64,000 bases of DNA from Cladorrhinum sp. PSN259 (Eukaryota; Ascomycota; Sordariomycetes; Sordariales; Podosporaceae): positions 248,001 to 312,000 of the forward strand of contig MU867096.1 of the NCBI GenBank assembly GCA_033725935.1, read 5' to 3'. Each line of letters opens with the position of its first letter. Position 1 is the stretch's first letter. Made by a program: the position numbers and the translations under genes. Shown in pieces: positions 22,924-34,650 of this stretch. A model generated the notes under the pieces. It was not told the DNA's origin and did not search any database. It saw nothing but the letters and a program-made list of their open reading frames with translations.

Positions 22924-23977
22924 GGTGAACGTTTGTTGAACTGCATGTATATTGTATGCTTTCCTCACTCGCTTATATAAACTCTCATCAATTCTGACTC
23001 CTACACCAACCGACACCAACCGAGCCATCCATGCTTCGTGCTTCCGATCTCGGGAACAAAAGATCTCGGCATCCATGACCCCTCCTCGCATGGGAACCCT
23101 TTGATGTTACCGGTCGGTATTGACCATATAATCACCACCAGGCTCTTGAATCACATCTCAAAATAATAATAATAAACAAACATCCGATTCCTGTGAGACG
23201 AGGTGCGACTCCATATATTCTGTTGATGTACCTGGCAGAAGACTTGTGGCTTCACGGTGAAGCGCCAAATGCTGAAGGTGTCACCAGTAAATGAGTCTGG
23301 TTGCTCAGAATGTTGGGAGTGGTTGATATTAAAAGAGGGAAAGGACGGTTCATGAATCGTTAATCTATTCAAGCGCATCTATCCTTACCGAAAACTCACC
23401 ATGTATGTCCATCCTCAGCTGCTTCACAGTTACAGTACAACCGACTTGCATCAACAAACACAATCGCCACGAACAGCCAAAGATACAACAACTGCAGTGC
23501 GCTAGATAGCCAATGAATTGCCTTGATATCTGTTGACGACGACGAAATGACGCACGCACTATTATCTGCCTGGAACCAGCCGGCACCATACCACCATGGC
23601 ACAATGATTCACCCGAAGTCCTGCTACACGAAACCCCTCAATTGGTCTAGGAGAGCATTGTACGGAGTCGGAGCAAAAAGAGCGGTAATGGAATCCGACC
23701 CGTTGTGCACTCCTTCCAAAGTTTAGTGGTATTGTTACCTACAATCCCGCACCCCGCCTCAGAAATACCCCTGCTCTGTTGACGGAGCACACTCTGTGTG
23801 CCATAGAACTGCTGCTTCATATACCTAGCTTTCGAGAAGTACCACCTGATAGCGTTTGTCTCTCTTGACTATTAAAACACCTATACCTCTGACAGCCTTG
23901 CCCGCCATTTCCTCTTCCATACACTTTGTCATTCTTTCTGACTTGCCATCTCCATCTTGTTGATACACTTACTTCCA
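22924..23977. other. Divergent promoter region
   Basis: About 1.05 kb between the MarR-GNAT gene (-) and the P450 (+). It holds both promoters. No gene is supported here. Confidence 0.5.
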
Positions 23978-25703
23978 ATGGACACTCTTGCAAGAACGGG
24001 TATCACTCTTTTTGAAGTCTACCTGCTATATTCAGGTCGAATACAGATAGGGCCCGAAGTTGGTTACCTACGTTCGTTTGTTAAGCTTTGGACCGTGCAT
24101 TACTTCATTCAGTTCGTCTACAATGTCTTGATATATCCGAGATTCACATCGCCGCTTCGTCATCTGCCGGGTCCCAAGGACGGTTCCTTTTTCATGGGCC
24201 AACATCCAGAAATCGGACGCCTGCCCACCGGTGTGCCACATATCAGATGGTAATACTGACTGCTCGCATGCTCAGACAAGCATGCTAACGTCTTCCAGGG
24301 CTAATACGATCCCCAACAATGGCATCATCAGATACCTCAGTTTGTTCAACATGGAACGATTGATGATTACTTCCCCCAAAGCACTCGCCGAGGTTCTCAC
24401 CAGTAAGAACTACGACTTCCAGAAACCCACCAATATGCGCTTCAACCTCGGCCGGATACTTGGCATAGGAATCCTGCTGGCCGAGGGTGACGAGCACAAA
24501 CACCAGCGAAAGCAACTCCTTCCAGCATTTCACTTTAGGGTTATCAAGGACCTCTACCCTACATTCTGGGACAAAGCAAGGGAATGCGTCGAGGCTATGA
24601 CCCGGCACATTGAAGTCGAGGCTAGCAAGCATCCAGAGACTGATGGCAGACCAACAGCGGTGATTGAAGTTGGAAATTGGGCCTCCAGAGTCACTCTTGA
24701 CATTATTGGCGTGACTGGTCTGGGACACGATTTTGGTGCCATCAAGGACCCCCAAAACAAACTGAGCGAAACGTACAAGAAGATATTTAAGCCAACTCGC
24801 CAAGGTCAGATTTTGGGTATCCTACAGCTGATCCTGCCTACTTACCTTGTGGCTTTGCTCCCACTGCTCCCAGTCGAGCGGAATGTGGACGTAAACAGCG
24901 CAGCATATATCATCCGCGCCACTTGTGCTGATCTAGTTCGCGAGAAGAGAAAGGAACAAGCTCTGGAGAAGGGGTCGACTGGCGCCTCGGATGTCCTGTC
25001 TGTTGCTATGGAATCTGAGCATTTCACCGATGAGGATATCGTCGACCAAATGATGACGTTTCTTGCCGCGGGTCACGAAACAACTGCTTCCGCCATGATC
25101 TGGGCTGTGTATCTTCTGGCTAGACATCCGGACGTTCAGGCTCGCCTACGAGCCGAGATACGCGGGCACCTTCCGTCAATCTCCAAGCCTGATGCTACCA
25201 TCTCAAGCCCTGATATCGATCATCTGCCATACCTCAATGCTGTGTGCAACGAAGTCCTGCGTTACTACAGTCCGGTACCCATGACATTGCGTGAGGCGGC
25301 TGTCGATACCACCATCCAGGGCCAGAAAATTTCGCGCGGCACAAAAATCATGCTTGTACCTTGGGCCATTAACAAATCAGAAGAGCTGTGGGGCCCTGAC
25401 GCTCAGGAGTTCAACCCGGACAGGTGGATGCCCAAGTATGACGGCGACAAGAACGCTGCGAGCGGCGGTGCAACGAGCAACTATGCCTTTATGACATTCC
25501 TGCACGGCCCGAGGAGCTGCATCGGCCAGCAATTCGCAAAGGGCGAGTTTGCTTGCCTTGTCGCCTCCTGGGTTGGCCGGTTTGAGTTTGAACTTCACAA
25601 TAAGGAGGAAGTCGATGAGACCAAGATCGAAATCAAGGGCGGCATCACTGCTAAGCCTACCAAGGGGATGTTCATCAAGACAACCGTTCTTGATGGGTGG
25701 TAA
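23978..25703 (+). CDS. Cytochrome P450 monooxygenase
   Basis: Exons 23978-24249 and 24299-25703; about 558 aa. A membrane-anchoring hydrophobic stretch lies near residues 35-60 and is followed by the proline hinge LRHLPGPK. I-helix AGHETTAS at about 348-355, K-helix E-x-x-R (EVLRYYSPVPMTLRE) at about 409, PERF-like FNPDRWMP, and the haem loop FLHGPRSCIGQQFAKGEF with the thiolate Cys near 498. The 49-nt intron (GTAATA..CTAAC..CAG) joins PHIRW to ANTIPNNG. The motifs point to an ER-bound class II P450 served by a cytochrome P450 reductase. The general look (CYP3/CYP4-like, KxPTNMRF and GDEHKHQRKQL) suggests hydroxylation of a hydrophobic compound; the substrate cannot be told. No polyketide or terpene core enzyme is in the window. 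Confidence 0.93.
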
Positions 25704-27932
25704 GCAAGACGAGCAAGGAGTCAAGAGACATTTGGGTCAGTATAAGGTTTATCACTGACTCAGGTGTGTCTCGGTTTGGAAGACCGGAGGCTCGCTCATC
25801 GAATTATTACAGCGCCACTCAGCGCTGTGGTATGCATTCCTTTACTCTGAAACAAGCAACAGCTGGATATGATGTTGGTGCGGACACAATTCCACCGAGG
25901 CCGTTGTTAATGCCGTCCATCCGTTGTGTGAGGAGTTGCCGCAAACTACTAATTCCGTGCTGACTATCCCGTTCGCTATGACCAAGTTCCTTCCCGGAGG
26001 GTGTCTGGAGCGGGATTTGAACCGCGCATATCCTGGAGGAGTTGCCGTTCATGGCGGGATAACATAACAATGCTTTTATCATACCTTGGGCTGATGAACG
26101 GATAACAGAGAGCGGTTATTCTAAGCCTTTTTTCCCCACTTACTCTTTCTTGGTTTATTTCCTTCTGTTGAAACAAGCAGAACTTTCTGTGATTTCTTTT
26201 CTTTGATACAGCCTTAATTTATGAGCAAGTAATGAGAACCTATTTGTTGATGTTTTTAAATCTCGTAGCTTTACGAGTCTCAAATCAGAATTCAGAAGTG
26301 CCAAGTTTCGAAATATATCCTCTTGTATAGTTGGCGCCGTCCGGACGGTTTGCTACTGTGTACTATGTAATGTAAAATAATTCTTCGTTATACGCACTGT
26401 TGGATATGTGCTCCCTAATTCGATTTTATGCCCCCCCCTCCTTCCCTTGAAGTATGAAACATGAAACAAACGTCCATGCTCCATTATTGGGGGGAAGCGG
26501 ACGGGCAGGACTTGGCCCTTGCCTTACCCATTGAATATTTCTGTGCCGTGCCGCTCATCGTGGGGGAGAGGAGGGAGGGAGAGGAGGGGGAAAATAGAAC
26601 TGAGCGGGGTTGAAGATGTTTTTACTGCGCAACACACGGACCATGATTACTGCGTTGTTTGTTTCGAATTATTTAACTTGCATCGATTTAGATAGCTTCC
26701 ATGTATGTATCTATCCGCGAGGTGGCTGGTGCAACTGGCTTGGTTCGGGGTTGTATTTAGGATACATGCCTTAGATGCCTCACTCACTCACCCACCCACC
26801 CACCACGCAAAAGTGAACATCAAGAAACTCCCATTCTGAACCGAGGAAAGGGGAAAAAAAAAAGGCAAGTTGGGCGTTGTGTTGTTGTGTTCAAAGAAAG
26901 TGTAATGTAAGTTGAAGGGGCTAAAAATGAGTTTTGTATGTGCTGTACCCAAGTTTAGAAAAGCGATTCCAAGAATACCGGCTACGTATCCCGCAGGCGG
27001 CGTAGAAATATGGCCTTCTGATGGAGGAAGCGGAAAGGAATGGAAGGGAAGGGAGAGGTGGGTGTATGTATAATTAACAGTAGCTCTCGGTTGTCTCCTT
27101 CTGCCGCCGCCTGGGCCAGGCGCGCCTGGCGCAGCAGTAGTTTCGTTTCCGTCCAACACATATGGCGTGCACAGGCGGAGCGGAGTGGGAGAGGGAGTGG
27201 GAAGTACGGAATGTAACGAGTTCGTCGATTCATTAATCTGTGCTGAGACCTCTTTTATGGAGGGGCTCTGATCTCGGCGCTAGGGAAATGGGGGAGCTGT
27301 GAAACAAGAAACGGGTTTATGCCGTTGAGGGTAGGGTAGGTTTGAGTTCAGGTGGGGGGTAGTAGATGCATCTCTGAGGGGGAGGTGAGCTGGGAAAGGT
27401 AAATGAATGTTTGATGGAAAGATAATGGGAGGCTCGATGGGAAGATAACATCCAGGAAGAGAATTTAGGACTCAGGTGTGACTCTTTTTCAATTGAACTG
27501 TGATTTACAAGTTTGTAGTACTCTATCTAGTGATAGTAAAATTCTAATTCTTCCTCATTCCGAAAAGAAACGAATATAAATGAGTAGAAAGAACGAAAAA
27601 CTTGACGAACGCAAGCGACTGTGAACGCTAGTACTCGCTCGCCAGTTAGATTCTAGTTAAAAGGCTTTCGTGGTTGTAGTCTGTAGCTGACGAGCTCGAC
27701 TCCGGTGTGTGGTAACCGATCATGATTCTGGGATATCATTGAACCCATATCCAAAACTCCCCCTTCTTGAAAAAAATGGTGGGAACCCCAAATAAAATAG
27801 GCGTCCCTCCGTTATCCAAAGAAAAAGATTCCCTGACTCCCAGCCCAAGAAGTCTTTGTTGTTACAAGGTCATGAAGTAATACATGCCTCTGTTTTACAC
27901 AGAGTCAAAAAAGACAAAGTGTTGCAAGGAAA
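25704..27932. other. Gene-poor convergent interval with G-rich motif
   Basis: About 2.2 kb between the convergent P450 and Myb-like genes. It contains AT-rich DNA (25940-26420), a G-quadruplex-type run at 26562-26590, and a (CCCA)-like repeat near 26785-26805. ORFs of up to 123 codons on the minus strand lack any domain. Confidence 0.5.
26562..26590 (+). repeat. Putative G-quadruplex motif
   Basis: Four G-runs (26562-26566, 26573-26575, 26577-26579, 26586-26590) are separated by loops of 6, 1 and 6 bases, matching the G3+N1-7 rule. It sits in a gene-free stretch downstream of the P450 gene. Confidence 0.6.
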
Positions 27933-28862
27933 TCACCTCCAAGTCCCATGGATCTTTCCCCTCCTGAGCCCATTCCGCTTGAGCCCGACTTCTCCATTTA
28001 TTATAAGACTCTTCCACCTTCTCCCCAGACTATTTCTGTCCTTCCCTAAACTCCTCGCACAGTCTTGCCACTCAGACTTGCTGAGTTTTAGTTTTTCTAA
28101 CACCAACTCGACAAGAATCCTATCATCTTCGGTAGACCACTCTTCTCCGTCTGCTTCAACCACTACATCTGTGCCTCTGTTTCCTTGATTTTCTTTTTCG
28201 TTTTCTGAAGAGATTAAAAGCCCTTTGGCGTGCAGGCTGTGATAATCACTCCGCTCAAGGCCGAGGGGAATAACTTCTGGCGCTATGCGCGCTCTTTTAG
28301 GAGTAAGTGGTGGGTCGACATCTATTTCTTCGGCTTCTCGTTCATCGACGGTGGTGGCCGTTTCGTTATTAATTTGTGCGCTACGCGTATTCCTTGGTTG
28401 TTCTGTTTGTTCCATATCACTGTTGTCTTCTTCGTCTTCTTCTACTGCGCGACGGCGCTTATTGGGTCCACGTGAAGGTGGTGCGGGAGCACGCTTGACG
28501 ATGCGCTTCCGCGCGGGTGCCGTAGGATCGGCAGAGTGTCCGGCCGTGTCGGTCTTGCGCGACCGGAGACGAAGCTTCAGTGGTGGCGCGGACGCATGCG
28601 CAAGTGGTGGGGTTGGCAGTTGCGCGTGGAAAGAGGTGGGAGGTGTGATGGGTTCGGTGGCGGAGGAAGTTGCGTTGACCGGCGGCATAGGGCTGGTCAG
28701 GAGGGATTGGAGAGAGCGACATGTTGAGAAGATGTTACCGACTGCCGATTGTGTAGAGAGCTGCGGAGGGCTCGCGGGAGGGGAGGCAAAGAGCGCCGAT
28801 TGAAGGCGCGTCAAGGGAGGTGAGTGCGACGAGTCGCATGTGAGCGCGGAAGGCAGCAACAT
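27933..28862 (-). CDS. Myb/SANT-like DNA-binding protein
   Basis: A single exon; about 309 aa from the ATG at 28862 (GGCACCATG). The frame is open upstream to 29090 but only through a GTG codon. Near the C-terminus, EWSTEDDRILVELV..KSEWQDCARSLGKDRNSLGRRWKSL is a single Myb/SANT-like repeat (about residues 238-290) with three aromatic positions. The middle is basic and proline-rich (RKRIVKRAPAPPSRGPNKRRR, a likely NLS or AT-hook-like stretch), followed by an acidic stretch (VEEDEEDNSDMEQTE). The N-terminal third is Ser/Pro/Thr-rich. It is likely a nuclear transcription factor; targets are unknown. The start codon is the least certain part. Confidence 0.78.
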   Translation of the reverse strand: MLLPSALTCDSSHSPPLTRLQSALFASPPASPPQLSTQSAVGNIFSTCRSLQSLLTSPMPPVNATSSATEPITPPTSFHAQLPTPPLAHASAPPLKLRLRSRKTDTAGHSADPTAPARKRIVKRAPAPPSRGPNKRRRAVEEDEEDNSDMEQTEQPRNTRSAQINNETATTVDEREAEEIDVDPPLTPKRARIAPEVIPLGLERSDYHSLHAKGLLISSENEKENQGNRGTDVVVEADGEEWSTEDDRILVELVLEKLKLSKSEWQDCARSLGKDRNSLGRRWKSLIINGEVGLKRNGLRRGKIHGTWR

Positions 28863-31800
28863 GGTGCCCGAGTCTTGATTTACGGCAGGGACGGCGTGTA
28901 AACGGTATATAATGATCGGAGTACAGGTGGCAGGAGTCGCAGGTCGGGAGCGATATGAGGAGGCGGAAGAAGTTTTTGGGTTCTGGCTAAATGACTTTTT
29001 GCGACCGCTCTGAGGAATGCGCGCGGTGTGCGATGTGGGAGCGGAATCGAGGTTGCGCTTGCGGCAGGGTTGCGCGACAGTGAGTTTCACAAGGTGGCTA
29101 ATTGTAACAGTGTTGTAAAGAGCCGTATGTGAAGCGCAGTAAGACAGAGTGTATGTGTACGAAGAACGGTGTGTGTCGCGACGGTAAACGTTGAGAAAGA
29201 GAAGGTGAGGTGGGCGATGGGCAGGTGAGTGAGGGCGTGGAAAAGGAAAATGGATGCTTTGGACGGGGGAAGGCCCGGGAAGACTGGACTGCCACGGGGA
29301 ATAATGCGCCTAATAAGAGTGGGCATGGGCGTCGACTGCAAGGGTTTCTTTAGTGGGTGGGACACATGATGCTGGATGGACAGGCCCTCCAGGCGGTGCG
29401 AAGGGCGGAACTGTCCAATGGACGAGTGAGACATGCCCCATCCAGGCCCACACATCTGCTTCAAGCCCTCATGCAAGCACTCAAAGAGGGACGGAAACGG
29501 GACTCAGAGGGGGGCTTCTGTCACTCGGCCGCATTCTCTTTTCGACTCCTTTTCGTAGTTTGCTTTTCTATGTCTTGCCTTGCCTGGAAGTCTGCCAGGC
29601 TCCTATCCTTGTCTAACTACCGTCTTCCCCAGCTTCTCTCTTCCCGTCTCTCCCTTCTCCCGTTCAAGGCTCACCCCTCCCACCGACACTTCCGCAGGAT
29701 AGGTTTCGAGAGCCAACCTAGTGGTGTAGGTCAAACCCTGCATTGGTGCAAACCAGGGACGGCTTGACAAGAGCTATTGTTCAAGAAACGGCTTGTTCGG
29801 ATCACGGTAATATGCCAGCTTCTGAGAGACTTCCAGGTTGACACCCCTTTGCCATCTCTCACCTTAATTTTATAAGCAAGGGCAATCAATATCCGTCGTC
29901 CAGACCAGGACTTGATAATGGGCTGCTCATTTCCACTTGTAACAGGGCCTTCAAACTATGAGGTCAGTGCAATAGAATGTTGGTGTTGAGCATGACAAGA
30001 TTCACGTCACCGCTCAACTGGCAGGAGACAGGGTGTCAAGATGGTAGTGATTGCCAGGAACAAAAGACACCACTTGAACGGAGCGAGTTTCCCATGCTTC
30101 CTCCCCCGCTTCCCCCTGCACCTGAGTTGAGGGATTTGTGAAGCATGGAGGGAGAGTTTCTTCTGCAGCCATCTCAACTTGATCGACGATTCGCATGTAT
30201 GAGCTGTACGTGATAAGAGATTGCAACGGCCTTTCGGAGATCTTTCAGGTGTTGTCCATGCAGCGCTACTTCCCAAAGATCGAAAATCGATCTGACACCA
30301 ACCTCATAAACGTAAAAGCTCGGGGGTTCGCAACGGTGGGTGGTGGGTGGGTGGCTGCGTCACCGAAAGAAAACGCCGATAGGAGGGGAAAACGCGTCTG
30401 ACGCGCGACTTGACGCGTTGGCCAATCGATTTAATTTTACTAATTGTCCAATAATCACGCGATGGTGGGGTCAGCTTCACCAAATCGGGCAACGAACGGC
30501 TCTGGCCAATTACCAGCCCCTGCACCCAGGTTGTGCCCGCTAACGGCTTGGAGATCTTGTGACTCTCCACGTGATATCCCTCAACATCACCCCTTTTGGA
30601 GGCGTGTCTATTCAGAAGCTAAACGAGAAGAGGACGGTGAAAATGGTTGAAATATGATGGCAACAACCAAAAACCTTGCATTTTTTTGGTGACTCTCACG
30701 AAACTGACATACTTAGTCTGTTTGTGATCCTTGCAAGTTATGTTGCTGAATGTTGAGGATTCCCAGAGGCAGAATGATCATTTCTATACCACCCTCCAAG
30801 TTTGTTTTCGTGCTTTTTCCTTTAGACCTCCATCTGAGTGAGCCAGGCACTCCGTTAAGAAGTACGCTTCAAAGACATAACATGGTACTCGGCATGGTTA
30901 GGTAGGTATCCCCATCATCATGGACTTGAATTGCAGAGTATCTCGATTAACTGAGTTCCAGAAATCTTACAGCGCTATCTCCCCATTTTCTATTTCTTGC
31001 AGGAGTTGCAAGAACTGGCAGAGGGCCGGAATCGTTATTTGCAATACGTGGAGGCCCCTAAATACGGTATTACTCTATAGTTCAGACGATCTCAGTTGGC
31101 CAGGTGCAAGAGCATCGCTCCCGACGGACCCACTGGCACGCCAAAATCAGAGATAAGGGAGTAGTCATGAAAAAGGGACAAGCCTTTCTCAACAACGGGA
31201 CGACTTGGTCAATTCATTTTGAGCATTTCGCTACCTGAGTCTACGCCCGAACTTGTGGATCAGAAAGGGCTATCATTTCTCCCTATGGGATGACCTCGAT
31301 TTCGGCACTTACACAAGTTCTCGGAGCCATCGGCATGAACCTCCTCCGAACCAATCCGAAACAGAAGTGCATGCAGCATGACCTGCAGAGGAGATCCGAG
31401 GTCTTGTACCTCCAACATCAGCAGTATTTGTGTTTTTGCAACCCCAGCGGCAGCTATGGTGCAACTATTCCAGCTCAGCTTTTCTTGCAGTGACGTGAAA
31501 TCAACTTGAGAAGTCTGCAATCATTGGCTCTGCAAGCAAACCATCCGGTGTTGGCTCCTCGCAACGACAGCGGTTGACTGCCATCTCATGGCCAGCAACC
31601 AAATAGATGCCCAACATACAGGTCTGGTGATTCCTCTGTTTCTGTTCTGTTTATTTCATCTTGTCCTAACTGTCCGCTGCAGTTTCGTAAAGGAACCCGT
31701 ATCTGTCCAGAACCATCTATATAATGATCTTCTCTTCCCACTTTACTTTCTTTTCCCAATTCCCGTAAGCCTTCACGTCAACCTATTCTTACAGCCTCGA

Positions 31801-32115
31801 CACCAAACAAGAGCTTCAGCCTTCAGGAACCTTCAACACCATCATAACCCAACGATCTTTTGCCAGATTCTTGCCTTTTGAACCTCGGATCCAGCTGGCA
31901 CCACTTGCCCTGCCTTATCACTTGATTTCGATTTTCTTGCCCTAATTCTTCCATCTTACCGTCGTCTTCTTATTCCTATATTCGCTACACTTTGATTTAG
32001 GGGGGAAAAGAGGGAAAAACCCTACAATAACTCAGCCAATTAGGTTTTGTAGTCACGGCATCAACATCACATCCAACCTCGTTGGTCTTTTTGGCTCTTC
32101 TTTTGCTCAATCAAC
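28863..32115. other. Gene-poor divergent interval
   Basis: About 3.2 kb between the Myb-like gene (-) and the Cys/His protein (+). It includes pyrimidine-rich leader-like sequence near 31640-32100 just before the plus-strand gene. No ORF has a recognisable domain, and no repeat or RNA gene was seen. Long regulatory regions or non-coding RNAs are possible. Confidence 0.45.
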
Positions 32116-34066
32116 ATGGCCGATCCTGCGCCCATTTCCTCCGCCAAAAAGGTCAAAAGAGGAGCCCTGAGCTCCATCAAGAGTAATGACCGGAGCGTTG
32201 CTGCCTCGGCTGCATCCCCAAGAAATACAAGGAGCCGAGAGCGATCTCGTACACCGTCCCCCACCATCGCCCCTCAGTCCTTCGCTTCTTCTGCCTGGGG
32301 CGCCGCGGCCGAACCCGCCCCCATTATCCGTGCATCGGAGTTCTCATCAAAACAGTCCGCTACGTCCACGGCTGCCAACATCATTAACGAGGAGAAGACT
32401 CCAAAACCGACCGAAGTTGACATCCAACAGCCATACCCTGAGAGTCACCCTCTTAACCCGAAGCATCCATACCACAAAAAGGCTACCGACCCCAACAGAA
32501 CTCACCGGGGGTGGCATAAGATCGTGGGTTATGTGATCAAGTGTGATGTGTGCGAACAACGCGCCCCTGGTGCTCTCCATGAATGCGACTTAGTTTCCTG
32601 CCATCAGCGTATCTGCCTCAACTGTGCGCTCGACTGGGCGTACATCAAGGATGGGAGACTGGATCCCCATCACTACATTGATCCCGACGATCATGACTGG
32701 AGCCCACCTCAGAGGAAGAAGCCTGCGCCCAAGCCTTCAAAAGGCCCTCGCAAGCGGTCGAAGCAAAGCGGGCGCAGCCCTTTAGCCGCGACCCCAGAGC
32801 CTGCTCAACCTCGAGAATCTCGCCTGGAGGCCGCGAAGCGTCAGATTGATGACGAAGATGTCCAGGAGATCTCGCCTCCTAAGAAACGGTTGCGGAAAAT
32901 TCCTAGCTCGGACGAGGACAAAACTGTCTCTGCAGTTGCTCCACCAGCCCGTATGGAAGAAGATCTGACTGACTCTCATGGTACTTCGAATGTTCAGGAT
33001 GCTGAAGAGATGCGTTGTCGCAGAATTCGGGCCGCCATTGCTGCAGCTCCTAACAATGTCGAATTTATCACGGATGATGATTCTGACCACCACCAAAACA
33101 AAGGAAAGAAACCAGAGTCTAAGGCTGACTTCAGTCACCGGGGTAACCATCGACGCTCCCAAGAGTTCGCAAATGCTCCTTCATACAATCGGGGCAATCA
33201 AGGAGTTGACCAGGGGCCCAATGGAAATCTTCATCCAAGCTACATTGACTCTCAGCGTCGGGGCGACTATCCTCACGATCGCGAAGAGAAATATCAAGAC
33301 CGTGCCCGCCTGGATGAGAATAGCCTCACAACCAGGCAGCGCATTGTGTTGTATTTCCTGCGGCAGATTTTTCTTACCGACCTGACTTACATGCCGCGGT
33401 CGTTTCAGAGACCCATCACAACTATTCCCGAGGTTTGGAACGCACCTCCACCCCGGCCGCAAGTTCACGACATCTACGGCATGAATCATCAAGGAGTAAG
33501 TATATGTTCCCTGACTCACTGCATGGGTGACGACATACTAAAAATCTTCTTTGTAGCACACGGGCTACCCCATCTCGTCGGAGCGTGGTGCTCCACAGCA
33601 CCACCCGCACAACTATCGGACACCAGCAGAGTTGTTGGATGAAGAGGTCTACAGGCGCATCACCAACGCGTGGGCCAGCAATAGCGACCTTCATGACGAG
33701 TGCCGTCAGTGGGGCTCTGCAAGTGGTCTTCAATTGCTGTGGGAGGTGTTTGAGGTTAGGCGGGACACCATTGGGAATCCCCTCATGAATCAGACTGTCC
33801 GCTGGTTCATCGCTGAGCGTGATCACCTCCGGCTTGTCCAGGACGAGGCAACATGGGGGAAACTGCGTCCGCTCGGCTTCCAGCCTCTGCCAAGGGCCTT
33901 ATCGATCCCGCGCCCAACACCACCGCGCCAGATGCGGGAGGAAACCACCGCCGTCCGGCGCACGCCTTCCGCTCCCGGTCCGAGTCCCTTCTCCGAAGAG
34001 CCCAGAGTCCAAGACCCGGATAGCGACCTGGAGACCGAGGCAGATGCGGAGCACGAGCTGGAGTAA
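32116..34066 (+). CDS. Orphan Cys/His-cluster nuclear-type protein
   Basis: Exons 32116-33495 and 33557-34066; about 629 aa. The 61-nt intron (GTAAGT..CTAAA..TAG) joins GMNHQG to HTGYPISSERG in phase 0. The only ordered-looking part of the first half is a Cys/His cluster near residues 133-195: a segment with CDVC, then HEC, SCHQRICLNC and finally HHYIDPDDHDW. It could bind zinc. The rest of the first half is charged and disordered, with several basic patches (RKKPAPKPSKGPRKRSK, PPKKRLRK). The second half has a helical block (RQRIVLYFLRQIFLTDLTYMP, and after the intron LLDEEVYRRITNAWASNSDLHDECRQWG..LLWEVFEVRRDTIGN). I do not recognise the family. A nuclear, possibly chromatin-linked, role is a guess from the NLS patches. 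Confidence 0.75.
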
Positions 34067-34150
34067 TTCCTGCTCCCGCATTGCCTGCCTTAGGTGCGTG
34101 ATCCGAACTCCCCCTTTGCCTTTTTCCCCCTTTTCATCCAAACAACTTTC

Positions 34151-34177
34151 AGTGGGGCTCCCTTTAGGAGCCCCACT
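34151..34177 (+). repeat. Perfect 11-bp inverted repeat (hairpin) in a 3' region
   Basis: AGTGGGGCTCC at 34151-34161 and its exact complement GGAGCCCCACT at 34167-34177 flank a 5-base loop, CTTTA. It starts 85 bases after the stop codon of the upstream gene, so it is likely in that gene's 3' UTR. The core AGTGGGGCT recurs near 34242. Confidence 0.7.
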
Positions 34178-34624
34178 TTCGATTTAAAGTTCGCGAAACA
34201 TGTGATGAAAAGCGGGTCCGGACGTTTTAAAATGGGTTTAAAAGTGGGGCTGCTGGGTCTTCCATCTGATCTTTAGTGTAAAGCAGAGGTCAGATGCTTG
34301 CATGGCTGGGTTCAGAGCTGGGACGGTTTTTTGGAGGGAGTTCTTGGGAGTTCGGATGCTTATTTAGGGGGGTTGGTGGAGGTGAGTAAAGAGGTGAGTA
34401 ATAGTAAGGGGAGGAGAGAGGGTGATGGAATGGTGTGAGAGGGTGTGAAGCTGGTGCTGCTTTCGAGTGTGAGCTCCGGGAGTTGGGATGGTTTGGGGCT
34501 CGTTTGGGGGTGGATGGTAAACAGAGGGGAAGAAGGGGTGTTAATGGGGCTAATGGAGGTGAGGAAGGAGGTTTCTGGCGGAAGGTAGTGGAAGAAGAAT
34601 GTGATTTTTTGGAAGTTTTCTGCC

Positions 34625-34650
34625 TTTTTTTTTTTTTTTTTTTTTTTTTT
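34625..34650. repeat. Poly-T tract, 26 bases
   Basis: An uninterrupted run of 26 T. It reads as poly-A on the minus strand. It could be a microsatellite or the tail of a decayed retroelement copy, but no element is visible next to it. Confidence 0.9.

Noticed and set aside
21847..25703. MarR-GNAT plus P450 as a secondary-metabolite cluster
   Set aside because: No core synthase, no tailoring set and no dedicated transporter within reach.
26010..26036. B-box-like GGTTCAAATCCC on the minus strand, suggesting a tRNA
   Set aside because: The flanking bases cannot form the five-pair T stem, and no acceptor stem or A box is found upstream. Treated as chance.
26788..27159. Minus-strand ORF (123 codons) with hydrophobic stretch
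   Set aside because: Simple-sequence-derived, with no matching family and no exon partners.
28285..28803. Plus-strand ORF (172 codons) across the Myb-like gene
   Set aside because: Antisense frame of the Myb-like coding sequence; high Gly/Ala content caused by the Pro/Arg-rich sense frame.
29087..29476. Minus-strand ORF of 129 codons just upstream of the Myb-like gene, possible first exon
   Set aside because: It ends at a TGA next to the Myb frame, its composition is leader-like, and no donor/acceptor pair gives a convincing join.
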